Below, piece by piece: positions 18,109 through 27,899 of a stretch of 64,000 bases of DNA. The position numbers and the translations under genes are program-made. The stretch comes from CAVWXT01 sp963759115 (lineage in GTDB: Bacteria > Planctomycetota > Planctomycetia > Pirellulales > Thermoguttaceae): the NCBI GenBank assembly GCA_963759115.1, contig CAVWXT010000002.1, positions 62,001 through 126,000 on the forward strand, read 5' to 3'. The notes beneath the pieces are model-generated. The model saw nothing but the letters and a program-made list of their open reading frames with translations. It did not search any database and was not told the origin of the DNA. Every line of letters begins with the position of its first letter. Within the stretch, counting starts at the first letter, position 1.

Positions 18109-19152
18109 ATGAATGGCACCACCGCCACGAAGCCCACGAAGAGGAGAAGGCGAGTGCTCTGGGGTACGTGCATAACGCTGGGAATCGCAATTCTGTTGGC
18201 CGGCATGGCCTGGTGGACCATGATCCGTATGCCGGGGGCGAGTTATCGGGGCGATTTGCCCCCGTCAGACGACCAGTTGGCAGCATTTGCGAGCGAACTT
18301 CGCGCTGATGTTGCCGGTCTCGCCGTTGATATTGGCGAACGAAACGTGCGGAACCGTTCCAAACAACTGGCGGAGGCGGCCGAGTACATTGAATCCAAGT
18401 TCACTGGCGCAGGGTACAAGGTCAGCCGCCAGGAATACCAAGTTTCCGACACCAAGTGCTCCAATCTGGAGATCGCAATCCCCGGCACCACCCGCCCCGA
18501 GGAGATTGTTGTCGTCGGCGCTCATTACGACACGGTGCGCGGCACGCCGGGGGCAGACAACAACACCAGTGGTGTCGCCGCCACGCTTGCTCTGGCGCGA
18601 AGATTCTCCCATCGCAAGACGGACCGGACGCTTCGCTTGGTCGCCTTCGTCAATGAGGAGCCACCCTACTTCCAAACGGATAAGATGGGTTCACGGGTGT
18701 ACGCCCATCGGTGCCGGGAACGGGATGAGAATGTCGTGGCGATGCTGAGCCTGGAAATGCTCGGCTACTACGACGAGACGCCGGGCAGCCAGAAGTATCC
18801 TCCGCCGTTTTCGTTCTTGTTTCCATCGGAGGGCAACTTCATCGGCTTCATCGGCAATACGGCGTCGCGCAGTCTGGTACGCCAGGTGGTCAGAACCTTC
18901 CGTCAGCACGAGCAGTTCCCATCGGAAGGTGCTGCGGTGCCCGGACTGATTCGTGGTATCGGCTTCTCCGATCATTGGTCATTCTGGCAGGAAGGGTATC
19001 CGGCGCTGATGGTGACGGACACGGCGATGTTCCGCTATCGGCACTACCACGAGCCAGAAGATACGATCGACAAGATCGACTTCGACCGCATGGCGCGGGT
19101 GGTGCGTGGGTTGGAGAAGGTGATCGCGGAGTTGGTGGGCGGGACGGACTGA
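18109..19152 (+). CDS. Membrane-anchored M28 family zinc aminopeptidase
   Basis: An N-terminal transmembrane helix (VLWGTCITLGIAILLAGMAW, residues 16-36) leads to an M28 peptidase domain. Zinc ligands of the family are seen in GAHYDTVRG (His, with catalytic Asp), GADNNTSGVAATLALA (Asp), VNEEPPYF (catalytic Glu and metal Glu) and YRHYHEPEDTIDKI (final His). The 347-residue length fits single-domain M28 enzymes. The active site should face the periplasm. The stop is followed by 130 bp with no feature before the DoxX gene. Confidence 0.87.
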   Translation: MNGTTATKPTKRRRRVLWGTCITLGIAILLAGMAWWTMIRMPGASYRGDLPPSDDQLAAFASELRADVAGLAVDIGERNVRNRSKQLAEAAEYIESKFTGAGYKVSRQEYQVSDTKCSNLEIAIPGTTRPEEIVVVGAHYDTVRGTPGADNNTSGVAATLALARRFSHRKTDRTLRLVAFVNEEPPYFQTDKMGSRVYAHRCRERDENVVAMLSLEMLGYYDETPGSQKYPPPFSFLFPSEGNFIGFIGNTASRSLVRQVVRTFRQHEQFPSEGAAVPGLIRGIGFSDHWSFWQEGYPALMVTDTAMFRYRHYHEPEDTIDKIDFDRMARVVRGLEKVIAELVGGTD

Positions 19153-19285
19153 AACGAACGCGATATCCAATGTTCGTCAATGTTGACGAAGGTCGGTCCG
19201 TGCCCGTAGGAGTGCTGGGCACACCCCCTTGACCATGACGCCATAATTCAGGAAAAGCGAAGGACACTCGACCAGGAGGCGTCGC

Positions 19286-19795
19286 ATGGGCATTTTTGCG
19301 AAGACCCTCGCCACCCAGGCACCGTGTTCCACGGTCCTGATACGGCTTATCGTGGGCGGCACGTTCCTCTCGGAAGGCATCCAGAAGTTCCTCTTCCCCG
19401 ATGCCCTCGGCGTGGGGCGGTTCGTCAAGATCGGCATTCCCTATCCCGAAGTCATGGCGCCGTTCGTCGGCGTGTTCGAGACGGTGTGCGGCGCACTGCT
19501 GATTCTCGGTCTGCTGACACGGTGGGCGGCCGTTCCCATGATCGTGAACATCTCGGTCGCCATCATTTCCACCAAGGTCCCGATCCTCTTGGGCCACGGG
19601 TTTTGGTTGTTCAGCCTGCCCGGCGTCAAGACCTACGGGTTCTGGAGCATGATGCACGAAGCCCGCACCGATTTCGCCATGCTCCTGGGCGGGATATTTC
19701 TGCTGATCGTCGGCGCAGGATGCTTTTCGTTCGACGCCCTGCTGGGCCGTTGTTGCCGGCGGGCATCATCCACTGCCCCAAGGCAAGAGCCATGA
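19286..19795 (+). CDS. DoxX family membrane protein
   Basis: The 169-residue product has four hydrophobic segments (STVLIRLIVGGTFLSEGIQK, PYPEVMAPFVGVFETVCGAL, PMIVNISVAIISTKVPILLG, FAMLLGGIFLLIVGAG), the DoxX layout with the GxFLxxGIQKF start. DoxX proteins are often linked to quinone or thiol redox functions, but the role is not fixed. AGGAGGCG precedes ATG 19286. The next gene is convergent. Confidence 0.85.
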   Translation: MGIFAKTLATQAPCSTVLIRLIVGGTFLSEGIQKFLFPDALGVGRFVKIGIPYPEVMAPFVGVFETVCGALLILGLLTRWAAVPMIVNISVAIISTKVPILLGHGFWLFSLPGVKTYGFWSMMHEARTDFAMLLGGIFLLIVGAGCFSFDALLGRCCRRASSTAPRQEP

Positions 19796-19933
19796 ACATT
19801 TGGGCCGATCCCGACGGTCTGCCAGTCTCGGTAGCGGAGACGGAGTGAGCGGCGATGTCTGCCGGTTCAGCGATTCTGCTCGTCCGCGGGTGAGCCGCTG
19901 GCGGCCTTGGTCCTATGCACGACCGCCCTGGCT

Positions 19934-21881
19934 TCAAGGGGAGTCCATCCCTAGTTGCCGCATTTTGCGATAGAGGTTGGAACGGTGCAGGCCCAGGCGG
20001 GTGGCCGCGAGGCTCATGTTGCTGCCGCTCTGCTCGATCTGACGGCGAATGTACTCCACCTGGAAACGGTTCGTCGCGTCGGCCAGCGATTGGCTGAGAT
20101 CGGCCGCCAGCGGCGTCTGGCCGCGGGGCGAGAGAATGAAGGCCAGGTCCTCGGCCTCGATGCGATCCTCCGCCGACAAGTACGCCAGCCGCTCCATGAG
20201 GTTTCGCAATTCGCGGATATTGCCCGGCCAAGGGTGCTCCAGCAAGCCGTTTTCGGGCGGCGGCCGAAAATTGGGGCGGCTTGCGGCGCGCCCGCCGGCA
20301 GAAATCGGTCAGAAAATGCTCGGCCAGCAGCAGGGCGTCGTTGCCCCGCTCCCGCAGCGGCGGCAGGTCGAGCGTGACCACGTTCAGGCGGAAGTAGAGG
20401 TCTTCGCGGAACCGCTTGGCCCGCACCATTTCGGCCAGGTTCTGGTTCGTGGCGGCCAACAGCCGGGCGTCGGTGTGGATGGGCGTCGAGCCGCCCACGC
20501 GCACCAGCACCTTCTCCTCCAACACGCGGAGCAGCTTGGCCTGGCCGCTCAAGCTGAGATCGCCGATCTCGTCGAGAAACAAGGTGCCGCCGGAAGCCAA
20601 CTCGAACTTGCCCTGGCGGGCCTCGCGGGCGTCGGTGAACGCGCCCTTCTCGTGGCCGAACAGTTCGCTCTCCGCCAGGGTCTCGGGAATGGCCGCGCAA
20701 TTGACCGCGATGAACGGCTGGTCGCGGCGGCGGCTGAGATAGTGGATCGACTGGGCCACCACTTCCTTGCCGGTGCCGTTTTCTCCCAGGATGAACACGG
20801 CGAGGTCCGTGTCGGCCACGCGGCGAATGATCGAGCGCAGGGCCTCGATCGCCGGGCTCTCGCCGATCAGCCGCACCTTCTCCGCCGCTTGCTCGGCGAT
20901 CTGGCGGTTGGCGGTGAGCAATTGCTGGCGATCCTGGGCGTTTTCCACAGCTACCGAGGCGTGGGCCGCCAACTCGCCCAGCGCGTCTTCGTCCTCTTGG
21001 GTGAACGTGCCCGAGTGCCGGTTGATCAACTCGAACGCCCCAAACAGTTCGCCTGAACGGCCTCGCAAAGGGACGCACAACAACGTTCGCGTCTGGTAAC
21101 GCAGCTGCGTGTCGACGTTGCGGTCGATGGCGTCGGGCTCGGTGGCGGCGTCGACGCGGCGGGCCTGGCCGCTGCGAATCACCTCGCCCACCACGCCGCG
21201 GTCGTCGGGAATACGCAGTTCGCCGCCGGCGATGCCCAAGGCCGGCCGACCGACGAGCGTGTGATTGGGGCGGTCCCAGAGAAAAATGCTCGCTCGATCC
21301 GCCCCCAAGAGTCGCGTGGCCGCTTCGGCCATCTGCACCAGCAGCGGCTCGACCTCGTGCGTCTGGTACCACTGGTTGGCGATCTCCAGGATGGCCTCCA
21401 AGCGGCGGAGCCGGCGCTGGTCGCGTACGCGGTGGCGGACAACGGCAATCGCTTGGCGGAAAACAGGCGCCAGTTGCTCCATCGCCGCCAAGGCATGGGG
21501 AGATTCCTCCGCGCGCGGCAGATGGGCGGCGAGAACCTCGCTCTCCGCCGTGCGGGCGGCCAACGGGGCGGCAACCCAGCCGGCTTCCGCCCGCACCATC
21601 TCCCGATCGAGCACGTCGGCCAACAAATTGGCGGGCAGGGGTTTGGCGGCCCCCGATTCGGCGACGGCCGGCCAACGCCCCGCGGCGGGCGCGGCCAGGG
21701 CGATGTAATCGGCCCCGATGGCCACGGCGATGGTGGGCAGAGCTTGCCCCAGGAAGACATTGGCATTCTCGGCCCGCGTGGCCCGCCAAAGCAGTTCTGC
21801 GGCAAGTCCGGCCAGCGGCGGCGGCACTTGCAGGCGGTCGGCCGACGCCGGTTCGGAGGGGCGGTGTGTGGCGCTTTTCAT
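19934..21881 (-). CDS. Sigma54-dependent transcriptional activator with GAF domain, frameshifted
   Basis: Order of domains: an N-terminal GAF-like region (to about residue 170), a second GAF domain (ATRLLGADRASIFLWD to FELINRHSGTFTQEDEDALG), a sigma54 AAA+ domain with Walker A GENGTGKEVV, the loop KGAFTDAREA (GAFTDA, a variant of GAFTGA), GGTLFLDEIGDL, and a Fis-type helix-turn-helix (MSLAATRLGLHRSNLYRKM). About 648 residues. One extra base near 20253 puts EHPWPGNIRELRNL and all downstream residues into another frame. It would activate sigma54 promoters on a signal sensed by GAF; no clear -24/-12 site was found in the window. Confidence 0.9.
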
Positions 21882-22010
21882 GGATACGCCCGATCAAGCG
21901 TGGTGTTTTCGATCGCGCGGAAGCAATCAGAATGATTCCGCTGGCACCGCCAGCATAACACGCGGGAATCGTATTGACAACACTCGCGGTAAGGAGAAGT
22001 GACAACAGTT

Positions 22011-22046
22011 TGTCAATTGACAGATCGGCAATCTGTACGGTATCCT
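22011..22046 (+). promoter_or_regulatory. Promoter and operator-like palindromes of yefM-yoeB
   Basis: TTGACA (22017-22022) and TATCCT (22041-22046) are 18 bp apart. The perfect palindrome TGTCAATTGACA (22011-22022) covers the -35 and CAGAT-CGGCA-ATCTG (22021-22035) fills the spacer, suitable for YefM autoregulation. Transcription would start at or within one base of ATG 22054, so the mRNA is probably leaderless, and no Shine-Dalgarno is present. Confidence 0.65.
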
Positions 22047-22053
22047 GTCCAAT

Positions 22054-22305
22054 ATGGACGCAATCACCTATACCGAAGCCCGCGAGAATCTGGCGGAGAC
22101 GATCAAGCGCGTCTGCCGGGACCACGACCCGGTGATTATCACGCGAAAGCGCGAGGACTCCGTGGTGATGATCTCGCTGGCGGACTACGATTCGCTGACG
22201 GAGACCGCTTACCTGCTGAAAAGCCCGACAAACGCCCGCCGCCTGCTGGCTTCGCTCGGTGAGTTGGAGCAGGGCAAAGGTGCAGAGCGGAAGCTCGTCG
22301 AATGA
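22054..22305 (+). CDS. yefM: YefM-type antitoxin (Phd/YefM family)
   Basis: The 83-residue protein has the same length as E. coli YefM. Its N-terminal fold (ITYTEARENLAETIKRVCRD) binds DNA, ITRKREDSVVMISLADYDSL is the family core strand, and the C-terminal tail wraps the toxin. It overlaps yoeB by four bases (ATGA). A palindrome-rich promoter lies directly upstream, and the antitoxin-toxin complex is expected to repress it. Confidence 0.92.
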   Translation: MDAITYTEARENLAETIKRVCRDHDPVIITRKREDSVVMISLADYDSLTETAYLLKSPTNARRLLASLGELEQGKGAERKLVE

Positions 22306-22556
22306 AGATCATCTTCTCCAGCGAGGCGTGGGACGATTATCTCCACTGGCAGCGAACCGACCGCAAGATTCTCAAACGGGTCAACGGCCTGATCCAAGAA
22401 ATTGTCCGCACGCCCTTCGAGGGAACGGGCAAGCCCGAGCCCTTGCGGCATGTCTTGGCGGGCTACTGGTCGCGGCGGATCGACGACGAACACCGGCTGG
22501 TCTACAAGGTCGATGAAGATGCCGTGTTCATTGCGCAGGCACGATACCACTATTGA
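22302..22556 (+). CDS. yoeB: YoeB-type ribosome-dependent mRNA interferase toxin
   Basis: The 84-residue product has E. coli YoeB length, and the known catalytic residues fall at identical positions: Glu46 (in GTGKPEPLRH), Arg65 (in DDEHRLVYKV) and His83-Tyr84 at the C-terminus (QARYHY). It should cut mRNA in the ribosomal A site. Start ATG 22302 overlaps the yefM stop, giving coupled translation. The module appears intact. A pair of inverted repeats follows about 90 bp downstream. Confidence 0.93.
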   Translation: MKIIFSSEAWDDYLHWQRTDRKILKRVNGLIQEIVRTPFEGTGKPEPLRHVLAGYWSRRIDDEHRLVYKVDEDAVFIAQARYHY

Positions 22557-22645
22557 GCCGGCGGCCGCATCGCGGAATCAGACAATACGTTCTTCCGAGA
22601 AGCAAAAAACGTCGCATTTCAGGCCGGCAGGGTGGCAATGTCCAA

Positions 22646-22842
22646 GCGTACCACTGGCGGAGCCCATTGGTATCTACACAAGTCGCAGCCGCACGGTCCA
22701 TGCTTGCACTGCCAGCACCGGAGTTCCCGGAAGGTTGCAGGGAGTATCCGCAAATTCAGCCAATCGGCAAGGTTGAAAAAAGTGCTTGTTCTGCGGCGAA
22801 AATGAGATGTGTAGATACCAATGGGTGGAGCCAGTGGCACGC
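22646..22842. repeat. MITE-like inverted repeat pair downstream of yoeB
   Basis: CCCATTGGTATCTACACA closes the left arm (22646-22680) and its reverse complement opens the right arm (22808-22842); about 30 of 35 bases pair. The 127-bp centre has no gene. The CCACTGGC/GCCAGTGG edges resemble the small palindromes near 12 kb. No target duplication is obvious. Confidence 0.7.
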
Positions 22843-22849
22843 AACGTCA

Positions 22850-23231
22850 CTACGTGGCCTTGCGGCGACACAACCGCCGGCGCTCGGCTTCGATGACGCG
22901 CATGATCTTGTCCACCGTTTTCGAGTTGGCCGTGTGCTTGCCGGTTTCGATCCGGGAGAGCGTTTCCTGACGTATTCCCGCCAGATCGGCCAATCGCTGT
23001 TGGCTCAGCCCGGCGCCCTTCCGGTCGCGAATCAGGTCGCGCGCCAAGGAGACTCGGGCGTACTCGAGACGCGGGAAACCGCCCATGCTTGTCGGGCTTG
23101 GGCAAGACCGGCAAACTTTCGTCCTCGATGGCCACTGCCTCGCCCGCGTCCCGGCACAACCGGTCGTACTCGGTTTCAGGCAGGAGGACAAACCGCTTGC
23201 CCTCTACTTCGATTCTCTGCAGTCCGATCAT
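22850..23231 (-). CDS. XRE-family helix-turn-helix regulator, frameshifted
   Basis: Rebuilt as about 126 residues: an N-terminal strand-rich part (IGLQRIEVEGKRFVLLPETE, YDRLCRDAGEA) and a Cro/C1-type helix-turn-helix (GAGLSQQRLADLAGIRQETL, SRIETGKHTANSKTVDKI). The N-terminal part resembles antitoxins whose first half contacts a toxin. One extra C in a CCC run near 23080 shifts the frame between the two parts. No toxin gene is adjacent, so it may be a solitary regulator. It is minus strand, 33 bp downstream of panB, so possibly cotranscribed. Confidence 0.7.
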
Positions 23232-23264
23232 GGTCTCGCCCTCACTGATCACGGATCGGTCAAG

Positions 23265-24065
23265 TCACGAAAACGCGTGTTGCTCGCCGGGGAAGGTGCC
23301 TTGGCGGACTTCGTCGCGGAACTGTCCAACCGCCTGCACCACGGTTTGCTTCAGGTTGGCGTACTCTTTGACGTGGCGCGGCACGTGGCCGGAGTTGAGG
23401 CCCAGGAGGTCGTTCAAGACGAGGACCTGGCCGTCGCAGCCCGCGCCCGCCCCGATGCCGATGGTGGGAATCTTGACGGCGGCCGTGATCCGCGCGGCCG
23501 TCTCGGCCGGCATGCACTCCAACACGACGGCGAACGCGCCGGAAATCTCGGCGGCGCGGGCGTCGGCCAGCAGTTGCCGCTCGTCGCGCTGCACGCGGTA
23601 GCCGCCCAATTGATGGATGCTCTGCGGCCGCAGCCCGCAATGGGCCATCACCGGGATGCCCGCCGAAACCAGCGCCGCAATGACCTCGGCCTGTTCCACG
23701 CCGCCTTCGAGCTTCACCGCCTGGCAGCGGGTCTCCTTGAGGATGCGGCCGGCGCTGTCGATGGCCTTGTAGGCGCCGAGGTGGAAACTGGGGAAGGGCA
23801 TGTCGACGACTACGAGGGCGTGCCGCACCGCTCGCCCCACCATCTCGGCGTGGTAGATCATCTCCTCCAGCGTCACCGGCAGGGTGGTGCCATGTCCCTG
23901 AACGACCATCGACAGGCTGTCGCCGACCAGGATCCCTTCGACGCCGGCGGCGTCGACGAGGCCCGCCATCGCGTAGTCGTAGGCCGTCAGCATGGTGATC
24001 CTCTGCCCGGCGGCTTTCATGGCAGCGAATTGGGGGACCGTAATCTGCCGGTCTTCGGGATTCAT
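23265..24065 (-). CDS. panB: PanB, ketopantoate hydroxymethyltransferase
   Basis: PanB adds a hydroxymethyl group from methylene-tetrahydrofolate to 2-oxoisovalerate, the first committed step of pantothenate and CoA synthesis. The 266-residue protein shows MLTAYDYAMAGLVDAAGVEG, LVGDSLSMVVQGHGTTLPVT, AHCGLRPQSIHQLGGYRVQ and IPTIGIGAGAGCDGQVLVL, with metal-binding Asp and catalytic Glu in the usual places. ATG 24065 (MNPEDRQITVPQF) is chosen over the longer frame from 24104. No panC is nearby. A family 1 palindrome lies just upstream. Confidence 0.95.
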   Translation of the reverse strand: MNPEDRQITVPQFAAMKAAGQRITMLTAYDYAMAGLVDAAGVEGILVGDSLSMVVQGHGTTLPVTLEEMIYHAEMVGRAVRHALVVVDMPFPSFHLGAYKAIDSAGRILKETRCQAVKLEGGVEQAEVIAALVSAGIPVMAHCGLRPQSIHQLGGYRVQRDERQLLADARAAEISGAFAVVLECMPAETAARITAAVKIPTIGIGAGAGCDGQVLVLNDLLGLNSGHVPRHVKEYANLKQTVVQAVGQFRDEVRQGTFPGEQHAFS

Positions 24066-24132
24066 GGTTTTGCAGGTCGTTGGCGAAATGGATAAAATGG
24101 CCATTGGCGGCGAATCCGCACCCCTATTTTAG

Positions 24133-24229
24133 CAGTCCGTTGAAAAAGGGGACAGGCACCTCACGACCATTGTTTCTCGCGGGGTTTTCGCTTGTCCGTT
24201 CGGAGCCAGTCCTCTTTTTCAACGGACTG
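24133..24229. repeat. Palindromic repeat, family 1, copy c, intergenic
   Basis: Arms 24133-24157 and 24205-24229 pair over 25 bp with two mismatches (CAGTCCGTTGAAAAAGGGG in the left arm), with a 47-nt loop that closely matches the loop of copy a (GCACCTCACGAC and TTGTCCGTTCGGAG). It stands between the divergent panB and 24399 genes. Confidence 0.9.
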
Positions 24230-24398
24230 TTAGACACAAAGCCGCCGCGGCAACAGTACGCTCGGCACACCCTCCCAGGAGGGTGGAATTCCACGGAATG
24301 TGCTGTTCAGAGCCGCCGTAATAGACTATTCTTAAGGTGTCGGCCGATCGCCCTGAAGCCGCAACGCCGTCACCTACCTTCGTCGCGGAGACTATGCC

Positions 24399-25325
24399 AT
24401 GTCGTTCCGTCTCACGTGTTGCGCGGTCGTTGTTCTCGGCCTGTTGGCATGGCCGCAAGCCCCCGTCGTGTTCGGCCAACAATATCGTTTGGGCGGCGGG
24501 CAGTATGGCCAGCAACAGCAGCAGCAACAACAACGAACGCAACAGATGCAACAAATGCTCCCGCAGCAGGTAAGCATCGATGGCACCATCACGGATATGG
24601 CCGGGGGCGCCATCGTGGTCACCGACAAGAGCAACATGGTGTGGAAGGTGAGTGTGCCCGCCGACGCCACGAAGCACGTGACGGGCACGGCGATGATCGA
24701 GTACCTTCAGCAGTCCCACGCCAAGCTGACCGTGGACTTCAAGGCTGAGTTTGACGATCAGGGGGCCATCAAGGAAAAGGTCAGCGAGTTGACCCTCGTT
24801 TCCCCGGCGGCCGAGAAGGCGGGCATGGTTGCTGACGGCGATGCGGCGAACGTTCCTAACAATGACGCTGTCGGCGGCGCAGGAGGCAAGTCGGCCAAAC
24901 ACGGCCCTGCCAGCAAGAGCGCTGCGAAGAGCGGTATGGTCCATGGCACGCCTCACGCCGGATCGTACCACGTGGTCGGCAAGCTCAGTGACAAGGGTGA
25001 CAAGTTCTTCGTTCAGATTCATGGCATGGCTCATTCGGTCGAATTGCCGCTGGCCGACCAGGTCACCATCAAAGTCGATATGGCCGATCTCAGCCAAGCT
25101 GCCATCGGCGACAGTGTCACTGTCTCTGGGACGGGAACGCGCCCGAAGGTCATGGTAGGGCCCAGGAACACGGCTGCCGCGCCGGGAATGGTCAAAGCTA
25201 CCGACGTGAAGATCACCTTGGCCGAACCCTTGGCGGGTGCGAAGAAAAAGGGGTCGTCCACCAAGTCCGCGTCGCCGTCTTCGAAGAAGGCCAAGGACGA
25301 GGCGGCCACCCCGGCGGGCAGCTAG
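24399..25325 (+). CDS. Secreted protein with poly-Gln tract, unknown function
   Basis: The 308-residue product has a signal peptide (CCAVVVLGLLAWPQAPVVFG) and, right after it, a Gln-rich run of about 25 residues (QYGQQQQQQQQRTQQMQQM). Two similar beta-rich segments follow (VSIDGTITDMAGGAIVVTD and later YHVVGKLSDKGDKFFVQIHG), possibly tandem OB-like domains, separated by an Ala/Gly/Lys linker. The C-terminus is Lys/Ser-rich and probably disordered. I do not recognise the family. It is transcribed away from panB. Confidence 0.65.
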   Translation: MSFRLTCCAVVVLGLLAWPQAPVVFGQQYRLGGGQYGQQQQQQQQRTQQMQQMLPQQVSIDGTITDMAGGAIVVTDKSNMVWKVSVPADATKHVTGTAMIEYLQQSHAKLTVDFKAEFDDQGAIKEKVSELTLVSPAAEKAGMVADGDAANVPNNDAVGGAGGKSAKHGPASKSAAKSGMVHGTPHAGSYHVVGKLSDKGDKFFVQIHGMAHSVELPLADQVTIKVDMADLSQAAIGDSVTVSGTGTRPKVMVGPRNTAAAPGMVKATDVKITLAEPLAGAKKKGSSTKSASPSSKKAKDEAATPAGS

Positions 25326-25608
25326 CCGCCGCAAGGGGCTTGCCAACCGAGTACAGCCTACGGCGGGCAGGGGCGATCCCCGTCCATGTCCACGTGCAGC
25401 CGACGCCCTGCTGCCCCCCGCATTTCGTCGGGGAGATTCTTGTCCTTGTTGCACGCACCCAGCATGTTACATACTGCCTGCCGGGAGCGGCTCCGCATGG
25501 CCGTGTGGGGAAACTGCGTCGGAATCGCGGAGGACCACCTGCTCAAGAGCGTGAATCACCGCCGGATGATGGTTGCCTTCAAGATCCTTCTTCAGGGCAT
25601 TGATCGCA

Positions 25609-26445
25609 TCACGCGAATTGCGTGAAGCGGGGATCTTGGTATCGCAACGTCACGTAGCTCCGCACGGTGCGAACGATTCTGGCGCCAAAGGGGCAATGGT
25701 CCGAATCGGGAAGGCAATCCTCCGCCTCCTGCAACTCCACGTAGTCGTCATGGTTGAAAAGCAACGGCAAAGCGCCCGTGAGCACCGATCCCAACGACTG
25801 TACAAGATCGGCGCCCCGAAAGGTGTGCTCCAGTTGCCTCCTTCCGTTGGTACGCGCCAGATCGTCCACGGCTTTGCGAATGACTTTTGCCGTTATTTCG
25901 ATATTCTCGATGTCCTGCAGTAAAGCCGCGACGCGAATATCATCGATCTCCTTCTCGGACAGCCTCATCCGGCCAGCGACCTTCTGACTGATCTCGGAGA
26001 TCTCCGTGACGCGGTCCTGAACCTTCGGGTCGGAACTGTTCAGGTACTGCGACAGCACTTCAACCACCCCCACGTAGGCGTCGTGAAGCTCTGCGATCTT
26101 CTCCATTCTTTCATCGCTCAGCGTCCCGACGAGCAGGGCATTGAGCCCCATGACGGCGCCCCAGATCGTCAGGGAAAGGCCAACCGCCAGCGGTGACGTG
26201 TAGGACACGACGGTGTCCAAGTCCAGCGACATCACCACCGCAACGCACATCACACATAGCAACGCCAAGACCCCGGCGCGGTAACGTCCCAGGAAGAAGG
26301 CCGCCAACACCACGGGCAGGAAGAACAGGTTCAGAACGATCATGCGGCAGGCGCCGACGCTGTGCAGCAGACAACACAGAGCCAAACAGACCAGAATCAG
26401 GATGATTTCCAGACACCGCTCTTTATCGCACTTCTTGTGAGACAT
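25609..26445 (-). CDS. Membrane protein with degenerate HD domain
   Basis: About four N-terminal transmembrane helices (residues 8-115, including LEIILILVCLALCCLLHSVG and NLFFLPVVLAAFFLGRYRAG) precede a cytoplasmic helical domain laid out like an HD-GYP/HD domain (VGVVEVLSQYLNSSDPKVQD, RVAALLQDIENIEITAKVI). The HD pair is QD and the HHE/GYP blocks are missing, so it is unlikely to hydrolyse c-di-GMP and may be a sensor or binding partner. ATG 26445 overlaps the end of the upstream HD-GYP gene by 23 bases, which suggests coupled expression. Confidence 0.7.
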   Translation of the reverse strand: MSHKKCDKERCLEIILILVCLALCCLLHSVGACRMIVLNLFFLPVVLAAFFLGRYRAGVLALLCVMCVAVVMSLDLDTVVSYTSPLAVGLSLTIWGAVMGLNALLVGTLSDERMEKIAELHDAYVGVVEVLSQYLNSSDPKVQDRVTEISEISQKVAGRMRLSEKEIDDIRVAALLQDIENIEITAKVIRKAVDDLARTNGRRQLEHTFRGADLVQSLGSVLTGALPLLFNHDDYVELQEAEDCLPDSDHCPFGARIVRTVRSYVTLRYQDPRFTQFA

Positions 26446-27704
26446 TTTCAGACTCCCAATCGTTATCGGACGAGCCATTCGTGATGGCCGAATTCACTGT
26501 CGAGTTGGAGGGTCGGTCACATAGGGCCGGGGCGGAATCCAGCCCGCGATGGGCCGTGGGGGTAGCAGCGGGAGGACCATCGTTGCATTGTTCCAGCAAG
26601 GCGAGGGCGACCGATAAGGTGCGGTCGGGGGAGCTTTCCGTCGCGGGTGTGATCTCCGCGGTGTCCCCGGCCGATGCGGAGCCAGTGTCGCCGGCTGCCT
26701 GGGAATCGGCATACGTTCGCGCGATGTCCTGGAACTCCGATTCAATCTCCAGGAAGACCTCCACGATGGTCGGATCGAATTGTGTTCCCGCGGCATCTCT
26801 GATCGCCTCGACGCACTGCCGGTGGCGGAGAGCCGGCTTGTAGACTCGCGTTGTGGACAGAGCGTCGTATACGTCGGCAATCGCCACGATCCGCGCTGCC
26901 AAGGGAATCTCCTCGCCGGCGAGTCGCTTGGGGTATCCCGAACCGTCCCAGCGTTCGTGGTGGCAGAAGGCGATCTCCCGCGCCATGTCGCAGGAAATTG
27001 GACCGTCCCAGCCGAGACTCGATTTCGCAGACACATTTGCCGCCAATCTCCGCGTGCAACTGCATCATGCGCCGTTCTTGCTCCCCGAGTTCTCCCGGCT
27101 TCAACAGAATCGAGTCTTCGACGCCCACCTTGCCGATGTCGTGCAGGGCCGAGCTGATTCCAATCAGCTTGACGAAGGACGATGTGAGCTGCCCGCGGTA
27201 GCGCGGATCGCGGCGGAGGGCGGACGCCAGGCGGGTGGCATAGAGGGCGACCCGTTCCAGATGGTCACCGGTCTCCGGATCGCGGGACTCCGCGAGTCTT
27301 GCCAGGCCAAAGATTACGGCGTCGCGCGTCCGAAGCAAGTCGCTGTAACGCTCGAGCGAGATCCTCTTCACCCGTTCCTGCCTCTTGGACGTCTCCTCTT
27401 GGGCTCGTGTCAGGACGAGGTAAGCCACCACGGCTTGGAAGGCCGTAATCCAGACAAACGCCATCGCCCGGATCTCCAGAGCATTGATCGGGTGCTCCAC
27501 GGCGCTGGGCGAAGCAGACGAGGGGGACTTCGGCGATCCCCGCGAGGCCGTGTCCTCGGCGGCCGATTCCACAATGCTTTGCTGGAGTTGACTCTCACTT
27601 TGAGCACTTGACAACACAAAACGCTGTTCCAGCCAGAGTCCCAGCGCGAGACAACCGGCCTGAGCCACTACCAGCACGGCGTAGCGTTTTACATGCTGTT
27701 TCAT
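26423..27704 (-). CDS. Membrane-anchored HD-GYP phosphodiesterase, frameshifted
   Basis: Two N-terminal hydrophobic segments (YAVLVVAQAGCLALGLWLEQ, MAFVWITAFQAVVAYLVLTR) flank a periplasmic stretch. The HD-GYP domain follows: GDHLERVALYATRLASAL, ISSALHDIGKVGVEDSILL, MQLHAEIGGK, FCHHERWDGSGYPKRLAG and ARIVAIADVYDAL. All metal-binding His/Asp positions and the GYP are present, so it should degrade c-di-GMP. One extra C near 27000 (CTG-C-GAC) shifts the frame between the MxxH block and HHERWDGSGYP. About 426 residues. The C-terminal 110 residues are low complexity. Confidence 0.85.
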
Positions 27705-27899
27705 GGGGTATCGTCCACCGCCCTACGACGATGGGACCGAGGTTTCACACATGGCCAGGAACCCCACCAACGATATATGCTGTAACACAATATCGGTGAC
27801 ACACAAATATAGGTCACTCATTCCCACCCTCGATCTGGTGGGTCTCGTCGCGGAGCAGGTAGCTGAGGGTGGCTGCCCAGCGCCATTACCCTTAGGCAG

